This document shows, piece by piece, positions 1 through 10,473 of a stretch of DNA of 21,959 bases. The position numbers and the translations under genes are program-made. The DNA is taken from NCBI RefSeq assembly GCF_019649055.1, contig NW_026570662.1, positions 1-21,959 of the forward strand, read 5' to 3'. A model generated the notes under the pieces. That model worked only from the letters and a program-made list of their open reading frames with translations, was not told the DNA's origin and ran no database searches. Origin of the DNA: Paramacrobiotus metropolitanus. Its lineage: Eukaryota > Tardigrada > Eutardigrada > Parachela > Macrobiotidae. Numbering within the stretch: the first letter of the stretch is position 1; each line of letters opens with the position of its first letter.

Positions 1-16
1 AGTTGGTTACCTAAAA

Positions 17-71
17 GCGGACACGGATTTGGCCTTTTAGTGACTCACTACTAGGCCAGATCCGTGTCCGC
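17..71. repeat. Near-perfect 18-bp hairpin with a palindromic loop
   Basis: Positions 17-34 are the reverse complement of 54-71 with a single mismatch (t/c, still a G-U pair in RNA). The 19-base loop itself contains agtgactcact, a 5-bp palindrome. Bases 11-17 (ctaaaag) also pair with 34-40 (cttttag), giving an alternative fold. It could be the end of a transposon lying further left, a folded element or a structured RNA. No gene is attached to it here. Confidence 0.8.
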
Positions 72-737
72 TGTTTGAACGATGCTTGAAACGATGCTAA
101 CGCTTCGACCGCCTTTATAACATCCGCTTGTACAAATACTTTTCAGCCTGTATAAATTTAGAAGCGCTGCAAAAGCGCGTGGTAGACCTGTGTTTTCTAA
201 GTAACTACACAGTCAGTAACCCTTGCAGTTTTCATAGTTTTAGCTGTGTGAATTTTTCATAATTTCTTCGAGTTTAGTTCAGGCTCCCGCTGGAAATTAT
301 TATGTGACACTCTATTTATCAAGTGTATTTATTACGCTTCATCTATTCGCCGATTCTAGTTGCATCTCATCGTTACAGAAAAAATTGATACGCGTTACTG
401 GACGTTGCTCAGCTCATTCACTGCCCGGCGGGTGAAAGCAGCGGCCGGGCTCAGAGCAATGTTGTCCAAAATGTATTGAACCTAAGACAAAAAAACATCC
501 AACTCCTTACAGTGATTAGAGGCATCATGTGTTTGATTTGCTCATCCAGCGCGTTTTGGCTCATGGCATAAGCAGCAGGGTAATAATGCGGAAACCCTGT
601 CCACATTCTAATTGAATTCATGCTTGCTACTGCGTACTGTTGGACTGTTTTTGTTATTCATTGCCGTTTTCTTGATGACCACCCTGATTGGTTAACAAAC
701 CTGTGCCGGGCTGATCCAGCACGATCTATTATTTTCA
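72..737. other. Non-coding stretch, nothing recognised
   Basis: Mixed-composition sequence with frequent stops in all six frames. A GC-rich patch near 420-450 contains short inverted gcccggc/gccgggc words. I see no RNA gene, tandem array or protein motif. Confidence 0.5.
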
Positions 738-761
738 TTGTACGAAGAGGATGGGTCAGAA

Positions 762-1163
762 ATGGACCTGAGCGACTTCGGAGACGCTGACATCCTGGAC
801 GGCCTGCCGCAAACGCAGGCACTGATCGAAGAATTTGCTGACCTTTTGCATACCAGATTATGCGCACTAAGACAAGCCCGAGCCACTACATTCTGGAGTG
901 AATTAATTCCGAACACGAAGCCGATTTTCAGGAATCAGTACCGCAGCGCTCCGCATGGAGTTGAAAAAGTGCAGCAGCTTAGATGTAAAATAAGTAAACG
1001 AATCGTGGTCATAAGCATAAAGAACGAAAGATTTTCAAAAAGGAAAACACAGAAACCTCTATTTACTATGTATGTCCCAAGCATACAGAAAACTGTTGCC
1101 ATGAGCTTTCTGTATAAATGCACAAGCATCAGTTACTGGATGCTGAAGACCGGTGCGATCTGA
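762..1163 (+). pseudogene. Ty3/Gypsy-type polyprotein fragment: start of the reverse-transcriptase region
   Basis: The first about 70 residues read like the linker that enters the Gypsy RT domain. A helical segment (LIEEFADLL, about residues 22-30) is followed about 25 residues later by ELIPNTKPIF and then RNQYRSAP. This is the usual order 'EFADVF ... TGDAKPI.. YR..P' at the start of Ty3/Gypsy RT. After about residue 70 (VEKVQQ) the similarity stops and the frame runs into low-complexity basic residues, so the fingers, palm and YxDD motif are absent. The first ATG in frame is at 762. I infer a truncated relic on the plus strand. Its protease and RNase H are not adjacent, so the other Gypsy pieces in the window probably come from separate insertions. 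Confidence 0.5.
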
Positions 1164-2866
1164 AAGATAACAATCGATGCGAGCTTCACATATCGTATGT
1201 AAGAAAAATCCGTTTAATTGTGCAGTGTGGCGTCCATTTTTACGGTTCTATTAGCTCTTTTTGACATCACCACCGAAATATTTTTATATTCAGTTTATGA
1301 AGGACAACACTGTCGTTTGTTTCTTTGTTGGTTTTTATCACAGCGGTGCCGTTTCTTCCCATTTTATTTTCGCTTCGAAGGGATCTTTTGCCACTACTCA
1401 TCTGTGAGAACCCAGGCGCAGGGAGCACCAGAAAACTCTTGCAGACCTGTTTCATCTACGCGCTGTCTTCGGGGAAACCCTGAACAAGTCTACGAGTACT
1501 GAAAAAAAATGTGTTCCTAGAAAGTTTGGCAACTACCGCCATAAAACCGGTTTATAAAAATACGGGGATAACGAAAATATGTTTTTAGTGTTATTTCGTG
1601 ATACTGTTATGGTTACGGTGACGCATCGATCGCAGATGCGATCAACCTGTTATGGCCGCGCAATGCAGTTCAAATCAAGTTGGCGTCGCACTGTTAATGT
1701 TGATAGGGTCACCTTACAGCAGTATCTGCATGCAGTGCATAGCCTTTCGTTTAAAAATCTCGTTTCTCTGCAAAAACATTCTATTCGAAAAAAATCTACT
1801 GAATTTCAAAAACCTGCATAAATTTGCTGTTTTAGTTCACACTCTCCATTAACGTCGTCAGGAAAAAGATCATTGCAAACAGTTTCATATGAAATAACGC
1901 CCGCGGTGCGCGACGCTTGCACAAAAATACACTTTAGCTTCTTCAACGTTTCCCGATGTGGATGCTTGCCTACGCCATTCAGATCATTTCTCACAAAATA
2001 GTGGTAAATGTTAAGGTAACTTTATCTCTTGTATTCACCAAGTAATCGTGTGAGGATCCGGAATTTTTTTAGTTGGGAGAGACATCCCATAATTCCATAA
2101 GTACCCCATAAGTCTTTGCTCGTTTCTGTAAGTCTAGGTCTAATTATAGTGGCCATGGGAAAAGTTTTTGAGGACCTGGTGCCCCCTGAACGATAAAATA
2201 ATTAGAACTTTTGGCTTAACTCGGGAACAACGATTCCTCATTCAGTTCAAACCCATGTTTGGTCTTCTGACGGTATTAAGAAAATTTGGGAGGAGCTTTA
2301 GGGTGAAAACTGAATTTCCTTCAGCGCGTTCATCGGCTGGCCAAGAGGAAATATTTGGCAAAATTGTGAAGACGGGCTCGCTGAACCTCTCACGAGAGAA
2401 AGGTTCGCGGATGCCGATTGGACAACGGTGAACGAGTTCGGCTGGAAGCATCTGACAATCTCAGCATCGCGCCCTGGGGCATCCAACGTGGACAGACAAT
2501 TCCACTCCCTGCATTTAATACCCGGGTCGTACCTAAGTCATACCCGACGTAATGAAGTACCAGTTTGTCCACGACGCCCACGCGCTATACCAGATTTACA
2601 GAACTCTGTGAGCCGGTGAAATAATGCCCATTTACACGGAAGTAGCCTGACCGAGAGTACTACACCAAGATCTGGAAACTATTTGGACGTTTATACCGAC
2701 CCAAATGGGCTTTTTTTCTGCAATGGAGTGTGTTATCTCCATTTGAAAAGTACCGGGTAAAAAAATAGTGTCAGTACCGAACAAAAGGTCATTCTCATAG
2801 TGACAGTTTTATCAGTTGCCAGGTCATGGTACGACTTTTAGGTCACGAATGTCACGGATTAAGACT
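1164..2866. other. 1.7 kb without a recognisable gene
   Basis: AT-rich overall. Open frames up to about 90 codons exist (for example 1218-1502 and 2168-2431, both plus), but they have unusual codon content, overlap frames on the other strand, and show no motif, signal peptide or repeat. The block around 2290-2600 is more balanced in composition and might be old coding sequence, but I cannot identify it. Confidence 0.5.
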
Positions 2867-3046
2867 ATGGAGAAAATTGTGTTCTTAATTCTTATTATTT
2901 TCGTGGCATTCAGTTCAGGAAAATCAAATGATGCGGGAAGTCTGGACTTAAACTTTGATCCGTCACGGAGTGCTTATGGAATCCGTATTACTGTGCTTGT
3001 ATGGGCCCGTGCGCTCCTGCAAACAGTGCCACCACAACACCAATAA
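2867..3046 (+). CDS. Candidate small secreted protein, possibly frameshifted into a Cys-rich tail
   Basis: The ATG at 2867 opens a 59-codon frame with a textbook signal peptide: MEK, then about 12 hydrophobic residues (IVFLILIIFVAF), then SSGKS as a likely cleavage site. The mature part begins KSNDAGSLDLNFDPS. In the same stretch the next plus-strand frame (2955-3194) carries a Cys-rich peptide (CKQCHHNTNNRKCVEC) and then a charged tail. The true product may be signal peptide plus Cys-rich domain, joined by a one-base shift or a short intron near 2960-3000. The family is unknown to me. An isolated hydrophobic stretch could arise by chance in AT-rich DNA. The ATG is chosen because it directly precedes the hydrophobic core. 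Confidence 0.35.
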   Translation: MEKIVFLILIIFVAFSSGKSNDAGSLDLNFDPSRSAYGIRITVLVWARALLQTVPPQHQ

Positions 3047-3488
3047 TCGAAAATGTGTGGAATGCACACTCGGACAGAATTTCCGATCGGAAAATCTACA
3101 GATCACCGTATCCCGTCTATACGACGAGGAGCTTAGCAGAAGTCAATTTGACAGAATCTCCCAGTTGAAACTCGGTAGAAGTTTGTGGTACTAAGTTTTT
3201 ACCAGTGACCGAAAGATCACGTATATTTAACAGCAGATGGGTTGGAAGTGGGTCGCAGCTACAATATAATCAAAAATAAAGGTTATACAAGGCAATATTC
3301 ATCGTTTCATCTGCTCAATAAACTGAAACCACGGCTGATACCAATGTGGTATGCCTCACTTGGGATCTTTTATCTCTATTACACAGCCGCGCAAACCGAG
3401 TCTTATCCAGTTTCGTGCGCGAGACGTGAGAAAAGAGGTTCCTAAGTGATGTGTAACTGAATCCTGCATGCTTCATTCTTTTAAATAG

Positions 3489-3701
3489 GCTGCTCCGGAT
3501 TATATTATTCAAATTCCTGAAAGGGCCGAACCATATTTGAGCTCAACGAGTACGGCAACTGCTGAAAAGCTTACGTCGGCGTATGCTGAGCGTTACTTCA
3601 TGTCGTTATCAAGGAAAGAAATCAGGCAATTCCGCATCTTTTGTTGCCCGTGGGTTTACAGCGTCCTTTCGCTGACAGTCAGAGTAGTCATCAGGAAGTA
3701 G
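3489..3701 (+). CDS. Possible terminal exon, no recognised domain
   Basis: A 71-codon open frame without an early ATG runs from GCT at 3489 to TAG at 3699-3701. It directly follows a plausible 3' splice site (pyrimidine-rich ttcattctttt, then aaatag at 3483-3488). Its composition looks protein-like: an acidic and Ser/Thr-rich start (PERAEPYLSSTSTATAEKL), then a charged helix (YAERYFMSLSRKEIRQF) and a hydrophobic end. No domain was recognised. Upstream exons cannot be assigned, though the secreted-protein candidate about 0.5 kb upstream is on the same strand. It may be spurious. Confidence 0.25.
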   Translation, partial: AAPDYIIQIPERAEPYLSSTSTATAEKLTSAYAERYFMSLSRKEIRQFRIFCCPWVYSVLSLTVRVVIRK

Positions 3702-4404
3702 CCAGGTTCCGGATGCATCGGTTTCATGATAGTGGAAGCTTGGTGCATTTATGACAAACAGAAGGGAGTGATAATCCAGCATAAAAAACCATACACACCT
3801 CTAGTACAATATGCAACCATCAGCTTTCCCATGCAGATGGTAAAGCATCATTTCGAGCGTTAATACATCCCCAAGAGCCCCAGGCGGCGTATTACCAGCG
3901 GATGAATCACTGTTGTCATTGCATCTCATACTATGTCATTCTTAAACAACAAACAAATTGCGCCAGGGTCGCAAGCGACTTTAAAAGCTCAGTAAAATCA
4001 TTTTGAAATATTACGACATCTCGCTGAGGGATAACGGTATTGCTGTTATGTTTCTTAGGTTATTCTTAGGCTATTCGTGCTGCTGCTGCTGCCCATGATC
4101 GATCACGCACGCCAACGACGTGTTCGCCCGCAAACCACCGTTAACGCCGCAAACCGTTACCGCCACCGAAGGCTAGCGTGTCGTGCAGCATCCCACTGCT
4201 CCTGCCGGATGATCTGAACATGAACATTAACAATTACGACATGCGGCGGCATAACGGCCGCACGGTTAGAGGGCCCACGAAGGCGCCACTTTTATCTTCG
4301 TCAGTTTACGATTTCCTCGAATAATATTTTATCCACTAAGCTTATACGCAATATAAAAAATTGCAGCACTTATAACTTTTATTCAGTATATTCTACATAT
4401 AATT
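3702..4404. other. Mostly non-coding, with a GC-rich patch at 4076-4324
   Basis: The patch stands out from its AT-rich surroundings. It begins with four gctgct-type trinucleotides and holds a 60-codon open frame (4145-4324, plus) whose second half (LPDDLNMNINNYDMRRHNG) reads like a real protein segment. There is no ATG before codon about 25 and no domain. It could be an exon or a decayed coding segment. The rest is AT-rich with nothing to report. Confidence 0.3.
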
Positions 4405-4498
4405 ATGTCGTTCAGGTGGTACTCCTACTGGACAGTACGTACAGGGACGATAATTTCCACGTCCTTCATTTTTTTATTAATAAAGTACTCGTACGAAG

Positions 4499-4517
4499 GT
4501 ACTGTATCATACAGTAC
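4499..4517. repeat. 19-bp perfect palindrome in a gtac-rich cluster
   Basis: gtactgtat / c / atacagtac is perfectly symmetric. Related acagtacgtac and gtactgta words recur at about 4432, 4512 and 4676, so this is a local cluster of gtac-centred palindromic words. It may be a transposon end or a low-complexity accident. Confidence 0.6.
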
Positions 4518-4689
4518 GTACATATTACTGAAAAGTTTCAGAAACTGTTTTTTAGACAACACGGTTGGCATGCACCTGCAAAGTTTAATACACAAGCGAA
4601 TGCGTAACACATGTGTACAGAGTGCATCGCGATTTGTGATGGCGGTTGGTGATTTCATTGCTACACTGTGCTGTACGGTACTGTATTAC

Positions 4690-4955
4690 AGATCGCGCAC
4701 ACGCATCCAGCCGATCCAGGCCCCACTGCTAAGAGACAGGTCAACATCACGCGGCCTTTCCCGGAGTTTCTTCCGTCTGGGCAATGGACGTTGTACACGT
4801 TACCGGTAAAATATCGAACAGCGACGTCTTCCAGAGACGAATTGGTGTATCAGGGTTTAAGAATCGCAAATTGGAAAGTCGAAGGAAGACTTGACCTTGT
4901 GATTCCACAGAAACGCACGCTGAAGCCTGAAGCCTCAGCGACTGACCCAGTATGA
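4690..4955 (+). CDS. Possible exon of an unknown protein
   Basis: An open frame of about 88 codons ends at 4955. It is preceded by a possible 3' splice site (ctgtattacag, ending at 4689). The translation has balanced composition: RPFPEFLPSGQWTLYTLP, then a charged segment DELVYQGLRIANWKVEGRLDL. A possible donor (gtaaaat) follows ACGTTACCG near 4806, so the exon might be shorter. No family is recognised. There is no ATG near the start, so if it is real it is an internal or terminal exon. Confidence 0.22.
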
Positions 4956-6134
4956 CCGACGTCGCCGACCTTATTTTTGAGCAGAAAAAATGCTGAATAA
5001 ATATCGCGCCAAAAAAATGTTAATGTGGTATTAATGTGGTGCAAACACCCGAACTTGTGCCTATAGTTCTGCTATACCTTCATTGGAAAAAAGTTGATTA
5101 CGTAAGTGTTCTACAAATATATGTACACATCTACTGTTCTGTGTTGGGTTTGGGAAAAAGTTTAGCGTAGCCAGAGCATTAGTCAAGCCAAAGCCATGAC
5201 TTCAAAACGATAAATATTTTCGGTTAAAGAAAGATGTTTTATTCTTAGAGTTTTCAGCTAAAGAAAATTGTAGATATCCACAAACCGTATCAAATGCTGA
5301 GAAATACCTTGGCCCCCGAAGAACAGCAAGACAATGGTCGGTTAGTGGTAGCGGATGTTTGTCTTTGACTATGACGGAGTTGAGATCTATGTACTCAACG
5401 GCAAGGCGTGTGTTACGTGTCGTTTGGGTACCAGTATTATCTTGACTGCCTAGTCAGCCTGGCATGGCGTGATGATTCCCATGTCGAGCCATTAATTGAC
5501 CTGCTTGTCAGTTGCCTCCTTTTCCAAAGGGGCGTACCTTTTCAACGGGCGATGCTTGGGGTCACTGTCCCCAGTATCAACAACGTGCTCAGTGCTCACT
5601 TTAGTAGGCACGTCCACTATTTTCCCCTTCTGAAGGAAGTACATGCCTGTAAGTGAACAATAAATTCAATAATCTAGGAGTTCATCCGGACTTAGAAACA
5701 GGACCACCCAACGCTTCCAGGGCGCCGCAATTCCGACTGTGATATTCGAATAAACCAACAAACATCTGTAATTCAGAGATCTGCCGTTATTCAGGGCCGC
5801 ATATGCCTTTGTCCATATAGCTTCCGAGTTCTACATCCTATCTTTATTTTTGCTGCGTATGAAAATCTTTAATATCGGTAATAATAATCCGTCCAAATAG
5901 GGATTTTCTGTAGTTGCACAATGTGCCCTTATGATTTTCTTTGCCACTTTCATACAACGGGGAAGACAGATGAGGAGAAAGAAGTGATGCCCGAGGCGCC
6001 GTATTAACAGCAGGAGAAAGGCGCGGGTCCGTGTCGTCACGTCTTTGATTGCGGCCAGCAGTAGCCAACGTTGAACACTTGACGCAAGCGATACAGTACG
6101 CGTTTGCTCACGAAGTGGAACGCACCGGGCCCAT
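4956..6134. other. No clear gene; weak open frames only
   Basis: An 82-codon plus-strand frame at 5408-5656, and a short overlapping one starting at 5357 (MFVFDYDGVEIYVLNGKA), have some protein-like content but no recognised domain and lie in different frames. The GC-rich minus-strand frames at 5831-6205 overlap one another and look like composition artefacts. Confidence 0.4.
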
Positions 6135-6339
6135 ATGACTGATCCGGAGCCTAAGAAAACCCATAACCAGCCGGCCAGGCCTGATCCCGATCGGCACATC
6201 CCCACTTCCGCCGCGCATTACGTAGACTTCAATTAACCAGACGCCGTCACCCCAGAAATGCAAAAACACGCTGGAGTACGCTCGCGGAGAGTACACGCTC
6301 GTCTACTGCGAAATCGAGCATTTGAAGGAAGCGAGCTGA
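6135..6339 (+). pseudogene. Weak coding candidate with one frameshift, just upstream of a retroviral-type protease
   Basis: ATG 6135 opens 33 codons of hydrophilic, Pro/Asp/His-rich sequence (MTDPEPKKTHNQPARP...). It stops at TAA 6234, and a protein-like frame continues immediately in another phase (6238-6339, NTLEYARGEYTLVYCEIEHL). About 30 bases further on begins the Gypsy protease relic on the same strand, so this could be the gag/protease linker of the same element. It could equally be a chance pair of frames. No zinc knuckle (CCHC) is seen. Confidence 0.25.
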
Positions 6340-6368
6340 AGCCGCAGTCACAGTCATAATATATCTAC

Positions 6369-6491
6369 TTATGCTGTATAAATGGACGACCTGCTACTGC
6401 ATTGGTGGATACCGGACCCAGCTTGTAAGTGGGCAACTTGAGTTTCGTGCACGAAACGGGATGTGAAGTTGTAGCGTCACAGTGCGTTTAA
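6369..6491 (+). pseudogene. LTR-retrotransposon aspartic protease (retropepsin) fragment
   Basis: One frame reads INGRPATALVDTGPSL, the flap-strand and catalytic-loop signature of a Ty3/Gypsy retropepsin; D-T-G lies at 6408-6416. Retropepsins are dimeric aspartic proteases that cut the Gag-Pol polyprotein. An in-frame TAA at 6426 interrupts right after the catalytic loop; the same frame then continues (VGNLSFVHETGCEVV) to another TAA at 6489. Downstream sequence to about 6610 has protease-like scraps in other frames, including an 'ADG..IPLL'-like stretch, but no convincing RT follows. I infer an old, truncated Gypsy insertion. Confidence 0.6.
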
Positions 6492-8640
6492 TCATGAATT
6501 GCAACACGTTCTGTTGATTATGCCCTCGATCTTAGCTCATGGCACGGATTCCACTCTTGCTGCACCCAGATTCTGTCAGCGTGAGTCCATTTAAAATGCT
6601 GTGTAGTTGGCGTAAATTTTAAATTTGATGAAGTGGGCGTGTAGGTTTCGAATATATCTGGCAAGATTTAGAGGTATCCGCTTGATCTATACGGCCGGCC
6701 GATTTCCATTGGTGTCACCAGGTAAACGACTTCGCGGTGCAATAGCGGAACAAAAATGGGGATGGTTTTTCCGTAACTTATTCCTTTCTGTTATACAGCA
6801 TGATTTCCAAAGAAGCCGGAAAACGTCTGCCGTGCGTCCACTGGCTGTAACTAAATTTTTACTATGATTTAAGGACAGTCAGTTCCCAAATTCACAATGT
6901 CGGCGAAAAAGTTATCTCTTTGGCATCCTTATATCAAGATTTGCTACTGTTACTGTTTTTTAATTAGTTGTCCAATCTTCGAAAATCTTCGAAAATTTTG
7001 GAAGATTTTCAGGCAAATCCCAGCAGTGCACTACCAGTCAAATCTCAAATCTGTATCCGCAAGTGCATTATTACACGCGCAAATTACTCGAGTCATGCAC
7101 CCTCCGGCTTTGACTAGCATTTTAGCATTTTAATTTCACTCGTTATAATTAAGTATTATCGTATCAACGTTTTACGATTGACATTAAGAATTTTTAATTT
7201 CGCTCGGCAAATATACTGTAAATTTACCATTTTCCGGCTAAAATCTGAACATGCCACACGTTATTTTTATAGTCCGCCTTTAATCTGCTGCACGGCTGAT
7301 TATGTATATATCCATTTTAATCTTTGTATCGAAAGCCGAGACTCAACACTTTGTCATGAAATCGACTCCTTGAACGTCGAACAGTTAACAATGTTTTCAA
7401 TTCTTTCGAATATGGGTTACCAACACGTCTCGGATGACCACTTAGCAGCATGTTTTTATTTACCACGTTCCAGCATTAATCCTGCTAGCACGACTGTTTC
7501 GCCCAACCGCCGCACACCATACACCTAGGTGATCTCAAGAGCAAACGAAAATTTCGCGCTTGCTACTTAAGAAAACCAGGATGGAACCTGAGCAGTATGA
7601 TGTAACCTCGAAGCAGAAGCCTAATTAGATCCTATACACGTACAGCTGAATAGCAGAATGAGTGGGCGAAGAATATTACTGGTGGACCCTGCCTGAAGAC
7701 GGAGACTTATCATACGTACTGCCTTGAACAATTGAATAACAGTTGGAATGCGGCATTTGAAAACAAAGTATCGATTTAGGGTTGCCGAAAAGGATGAGGA
7801 CCGAGCGATCTTTTGAGATGGCGGCGTCCAGATATGCGTCTTGTAGAAAATCAGCTTGTAGATGATCCGCAACTGCTCGACAACTCCCCTGGTGTTGGAT
7901 AGTCGTGCAGAGTAGGCGAGACGATAAGGTTCCAGGAATTTTACCTTTAAATTAAGCATGAGCTAGGTATATCAAACGCCGATGCGGATTGACTTATCGA
8001 AAAACATTTGGAAGAGATGTGCAAAAACCGCATTGTAATGACCTAGCGGCGCAATCAAATGAGTTTACTGCACTAACAAGGGATTGTGGACTGACATGAA
8101 CACTACACCGTCGAAACCATAATAACAAATCTATGGCCGAGGCTTTGCCGGGTTTTTTTTTGCCGCATTTCTGAGAGGAACGGTTATCAAGAAATGAGAC
8201 TAATTTCAGTAACATTTGCAATGATGCGGGTATACCTCGGATGTTTTTAAAAGAGAAGAAATCACCATTCTTCTGGGTACAGAAACTTGCAGCGCGGAAG
8301 AACTGCTTGGCATCTTGGACGAAAAGCAGCCTCACGAAGGTGCTTCGGTTTAATAAACCTATCATTTTTATCGACGATTTGATCCAGAAAGTGACCGCTG
8401 ACAAAATTGCACTATTGCACATTAATTTTTGCCTTTGTATCACCACTTTGTGTTGACTCGCTAAAGCAACTGGTCGAAGAAACCAATGCACGTGACAGGT
8501 TGCTTGCTGCAGGTGTTTTCGGCGTTTTCCCTTGTTGTCTGGCAGTACAAAAAAACGTGGTTTCGCGCATTTCGCAGTGTTACACAAATTCTCAAGAAAC
8601 GGGATTTATCTTGGCGCTATCATTATTAATTGTTGCTTTA
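6492..8640. other. AT-rich 2.1 kb block, no recognisable gene
   Basis: It contains a strong small hairpin at 6981-7010. The longest frames (7178-7528 plus, 7621-7959 minus, 7994-8587 minus) start at non-ATG codons or have no motif, and the last overlaps a plus-strand frame (8241-8456). A plus-strand piece near 8241 (FLKEKKSPFFW) faintly resembles the RT-RNase H connection of Gypsy elements, but it is too short to assign and lies on the strand opposite the RNase H at 8641. Confidence 0.4.
6981..7010. repeat. Perfect 10-bp inverted repeat with 10-base loop
   Basis: gaaaatcttc (6981-6990) and gaagattttc (7001-7010) are exact reverse complements around gaaaattttg. The left arm also overlaps a tandem duplication of atcttcgaaa. 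No gene is next to it, so its role is unknown. Confidence 0.6.
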
Positions 8641-8901
8641 TTAACTGCTTATTTGATTGATTTTTATGTGGTCGGTTATTACAACGAAATGTTCACCTAT
8701 TAGGTGATGTTTAAACTTTTTCATACCAAAGACGATAGCAAAAAGTTCTTCCTCAGATGTTGGGAAATTTGTCTGGTGCCTGTTTAACATCTTTGATGCA
8801 TAAGCGACAACGTGCCACCCGTCAGCATGTTGGTGCTTCAGATCAGCACCCAATCCGATGCCGGAGGCGTCGCTTGAGGGACGACGAAAATCGTCCCGCA
8901 T
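8641..8901 (-). pseudogene. Ty3/Gypsy RNase H fragment
   Basis: The 86-residue minus-strand frame reads as the first two thirds of a retroelement RNase H: SDASGIGLGADL (first catalytic Asp), VVAYASKMLNRHQTNFPTSE with the conserved A-Y-A-S and the following EEELFAIVFGMKKFKHHLIG (catalytic Glu), and FVVITDH (second catalytic Asp). The domain degrades RNA in the RNA-DNA hybrid during reverse transcription. It is broken off after TDH, where a Gypsy protein would go on to the last Asp and the integrase; IKINQISS and a stop follow. Upstream on the same strand (8902-9100) no RT palm or YxDD is found, so this is an isolated relic. The domain assignment is confident; clade is not resolved. Confidence 0.85.
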
Positions 8902-9052
8902 TATACTTGCAAAGCCCCTCTCTTTTATGGTTCATGCGAATAACAAATAAAACTGCAAGGTGGCTGAATTTAATAACTGTTGCTGGATACCTTCCGTTCC
9001 CAAGCTTTGCGTCTTATATGAATAGATGTCCGATGGAATAATAAGGCGCACG

Positions 9053-9066
9053 TCGAGTCGACTCGA
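9053..9066. repeat. 14-bp perfect palindrome tcgagtcgactcga
   Basis: Self-complementary over its full length, in AT-rich non-coding DNA about 150 bp upstream (minus-strand sense) of the RNase H fragment. No function can be assigned. Confidence 0.5.
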
Positions 9067-9532
9067 GCATATTATGCAGGCATGATGAAACACTTTCGAT
9101 ATACTTTAATCGTTAGTCGTGCTAGGTTTGAACCAATTAAATCAATCAGACCTGACAGAAGTGCCTGGAACAAGAACCAGAAACAACTCAGCAAGAAAAT
9201 CGGTAGGAAGTTTGTCGAGTATTTGGGCAGTCCATGGCCTCAGCAAAATAGCCCGGGCATACTGTCATGCGCTGTTAACGCGGTATGTGTGTTTACACTA
9301 AATCCACTATTTATAACGGACTGATAAGCAGCGTACCCGGTACGCCAATGATAACGTCACCGGGCCCCTGACGAAAATTGGTGTACGTGCTACCCCACCC
9401 CCTTCCAGTTCTAACCTGTATGCGGCTGTATGCCGGCTTTAAGGCTGATATTTAATTGCATTCAGCCGATCCGATCGTGCGGTGCAGCATCACGTTTCCC
9501 TGTTTTTGTCGAATCATAAGTCCTAGGCTTGA

Positions 9533-9655
9533 AATATCGAGGTTCACACCGATGCTTCAGGTGAAGACCTGGGATGCGTTATTATTTGCAAAAGTACTCA
9601 CAGACAAACCATTAGTCAACATTTTATTGATTGTTTTATGCGAGATTTTGATTGA
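9533..9655 (+). pseudogene. Second RNase H start (Gypsy-type), plus strand
   Basis: The frame NIEVHTDASGEDLGCVII carries the first strand and catalytic Asp of a retroelement RNase H ('.E.HTDAS..G.G.VL'). It begins just after a TGA (9530) and loses similarity after about 15 residues, ending at TGA 9653. It lies on the strand opposite the 8641-8901 RNase H and has different wording, so it is from another element. A short motif match only. Confidence 0.45.
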
Positions 9656-10473
9656 TCGTTTGATTATTTATACTCTTAACGCATTTCTAATTGACTGATA
9701 CTTTCTGGCCACACCCTTCCGTTGCAAACCACATCACAGTATGACTGTCAATACTGCATCATGCATGTATACGGCCCGTGGATCTGGGTTTCTAACTCAA
9801 ACATTAGTAAAAAATTGTTTTATGAGTCCATTTTAATGTAATACGCCGGTGCAAAAATGTCAAATTTTCTTATGTTATATTTTGCCACTGTAGATCGCTG
9901 TCAGATAACAAGGCGGCTGGCTACTTTTGGTGAAACGTAGCTACTAGCCAGAAGTCTCAGAAGCAGCAGCCTTCTCTACACAATAGTGGAACATGTAGCT
10001 GCAATATGGGAGCAGAATATTTTGTCAGCTATGGAACGCGGCCGATTCGCTGTGGCATTCTGCGGACTTTGCAAATGCGCTTCAGCAAACCTGTAATTTT
10101 TGAATACATCTAACTCTGCTTCAGCAAATCTCTAATGCAGCTTGATTTACGCCCTAATGATAGTTCGTCCAAAAGACTAGCGCAATAAGCGCTGCGGACC
10201 GAATATTCCGTTTCCCCCTGGAAAATGTACCTTCTGCCACAAAATGCCGACTGCCAGGTTTTCCAGACTAATTACTCAGTACTCTTGTTATTTATCAGTT
10301 TTACAAATAACTTTGTCCAAAGAAGCGATTATATGTAATTCCTTTTGAAGAAAATAATTTGTCAAGATCTATGAGTAAGCGGCTACTGCAGCTAGACAAT
10401 AATAACAATAAAGATGATTGCCGGAGCTACAAACAATCAAGCGCATTAAACGGAAGGTATATGCAAGAAAGGT
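9656..10473. other. Non-coding stretch, nothing recognised
   Basis: AT-rich with runs of stops in all frames. A 60-codon plus frame at 10359-10541 contains a polar Asn-rich start and no motif; it overlaps the 3' end of the minus-strand pseudogene. No RNA gene or repeat was noticed. Confidence 0.5.

Noticed and set aside
5831-6205. 124-codon minus frame rich in Leu/Trp/Arg
   Set aside because: Overlaps another minus frame of equal quality, no motif; the plus strand has a better candidate at its right end (6135).
6975-7010. Heat-shock-element array (repeated ttcgaa words)
   Set aside because: Spacing between ttc and gaa units does not fit the 5-base HSE period, and no gene lies downstream.
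7994-8587. Longest single open frame (197 codons, minus)
   Set aside because: No domain, Ser/Phe/Cys/Leu-rich composition, overlaps an open plus-strand frame, no splice or polyadenylation context. Probably a chance frame in mixed-composition DNA.
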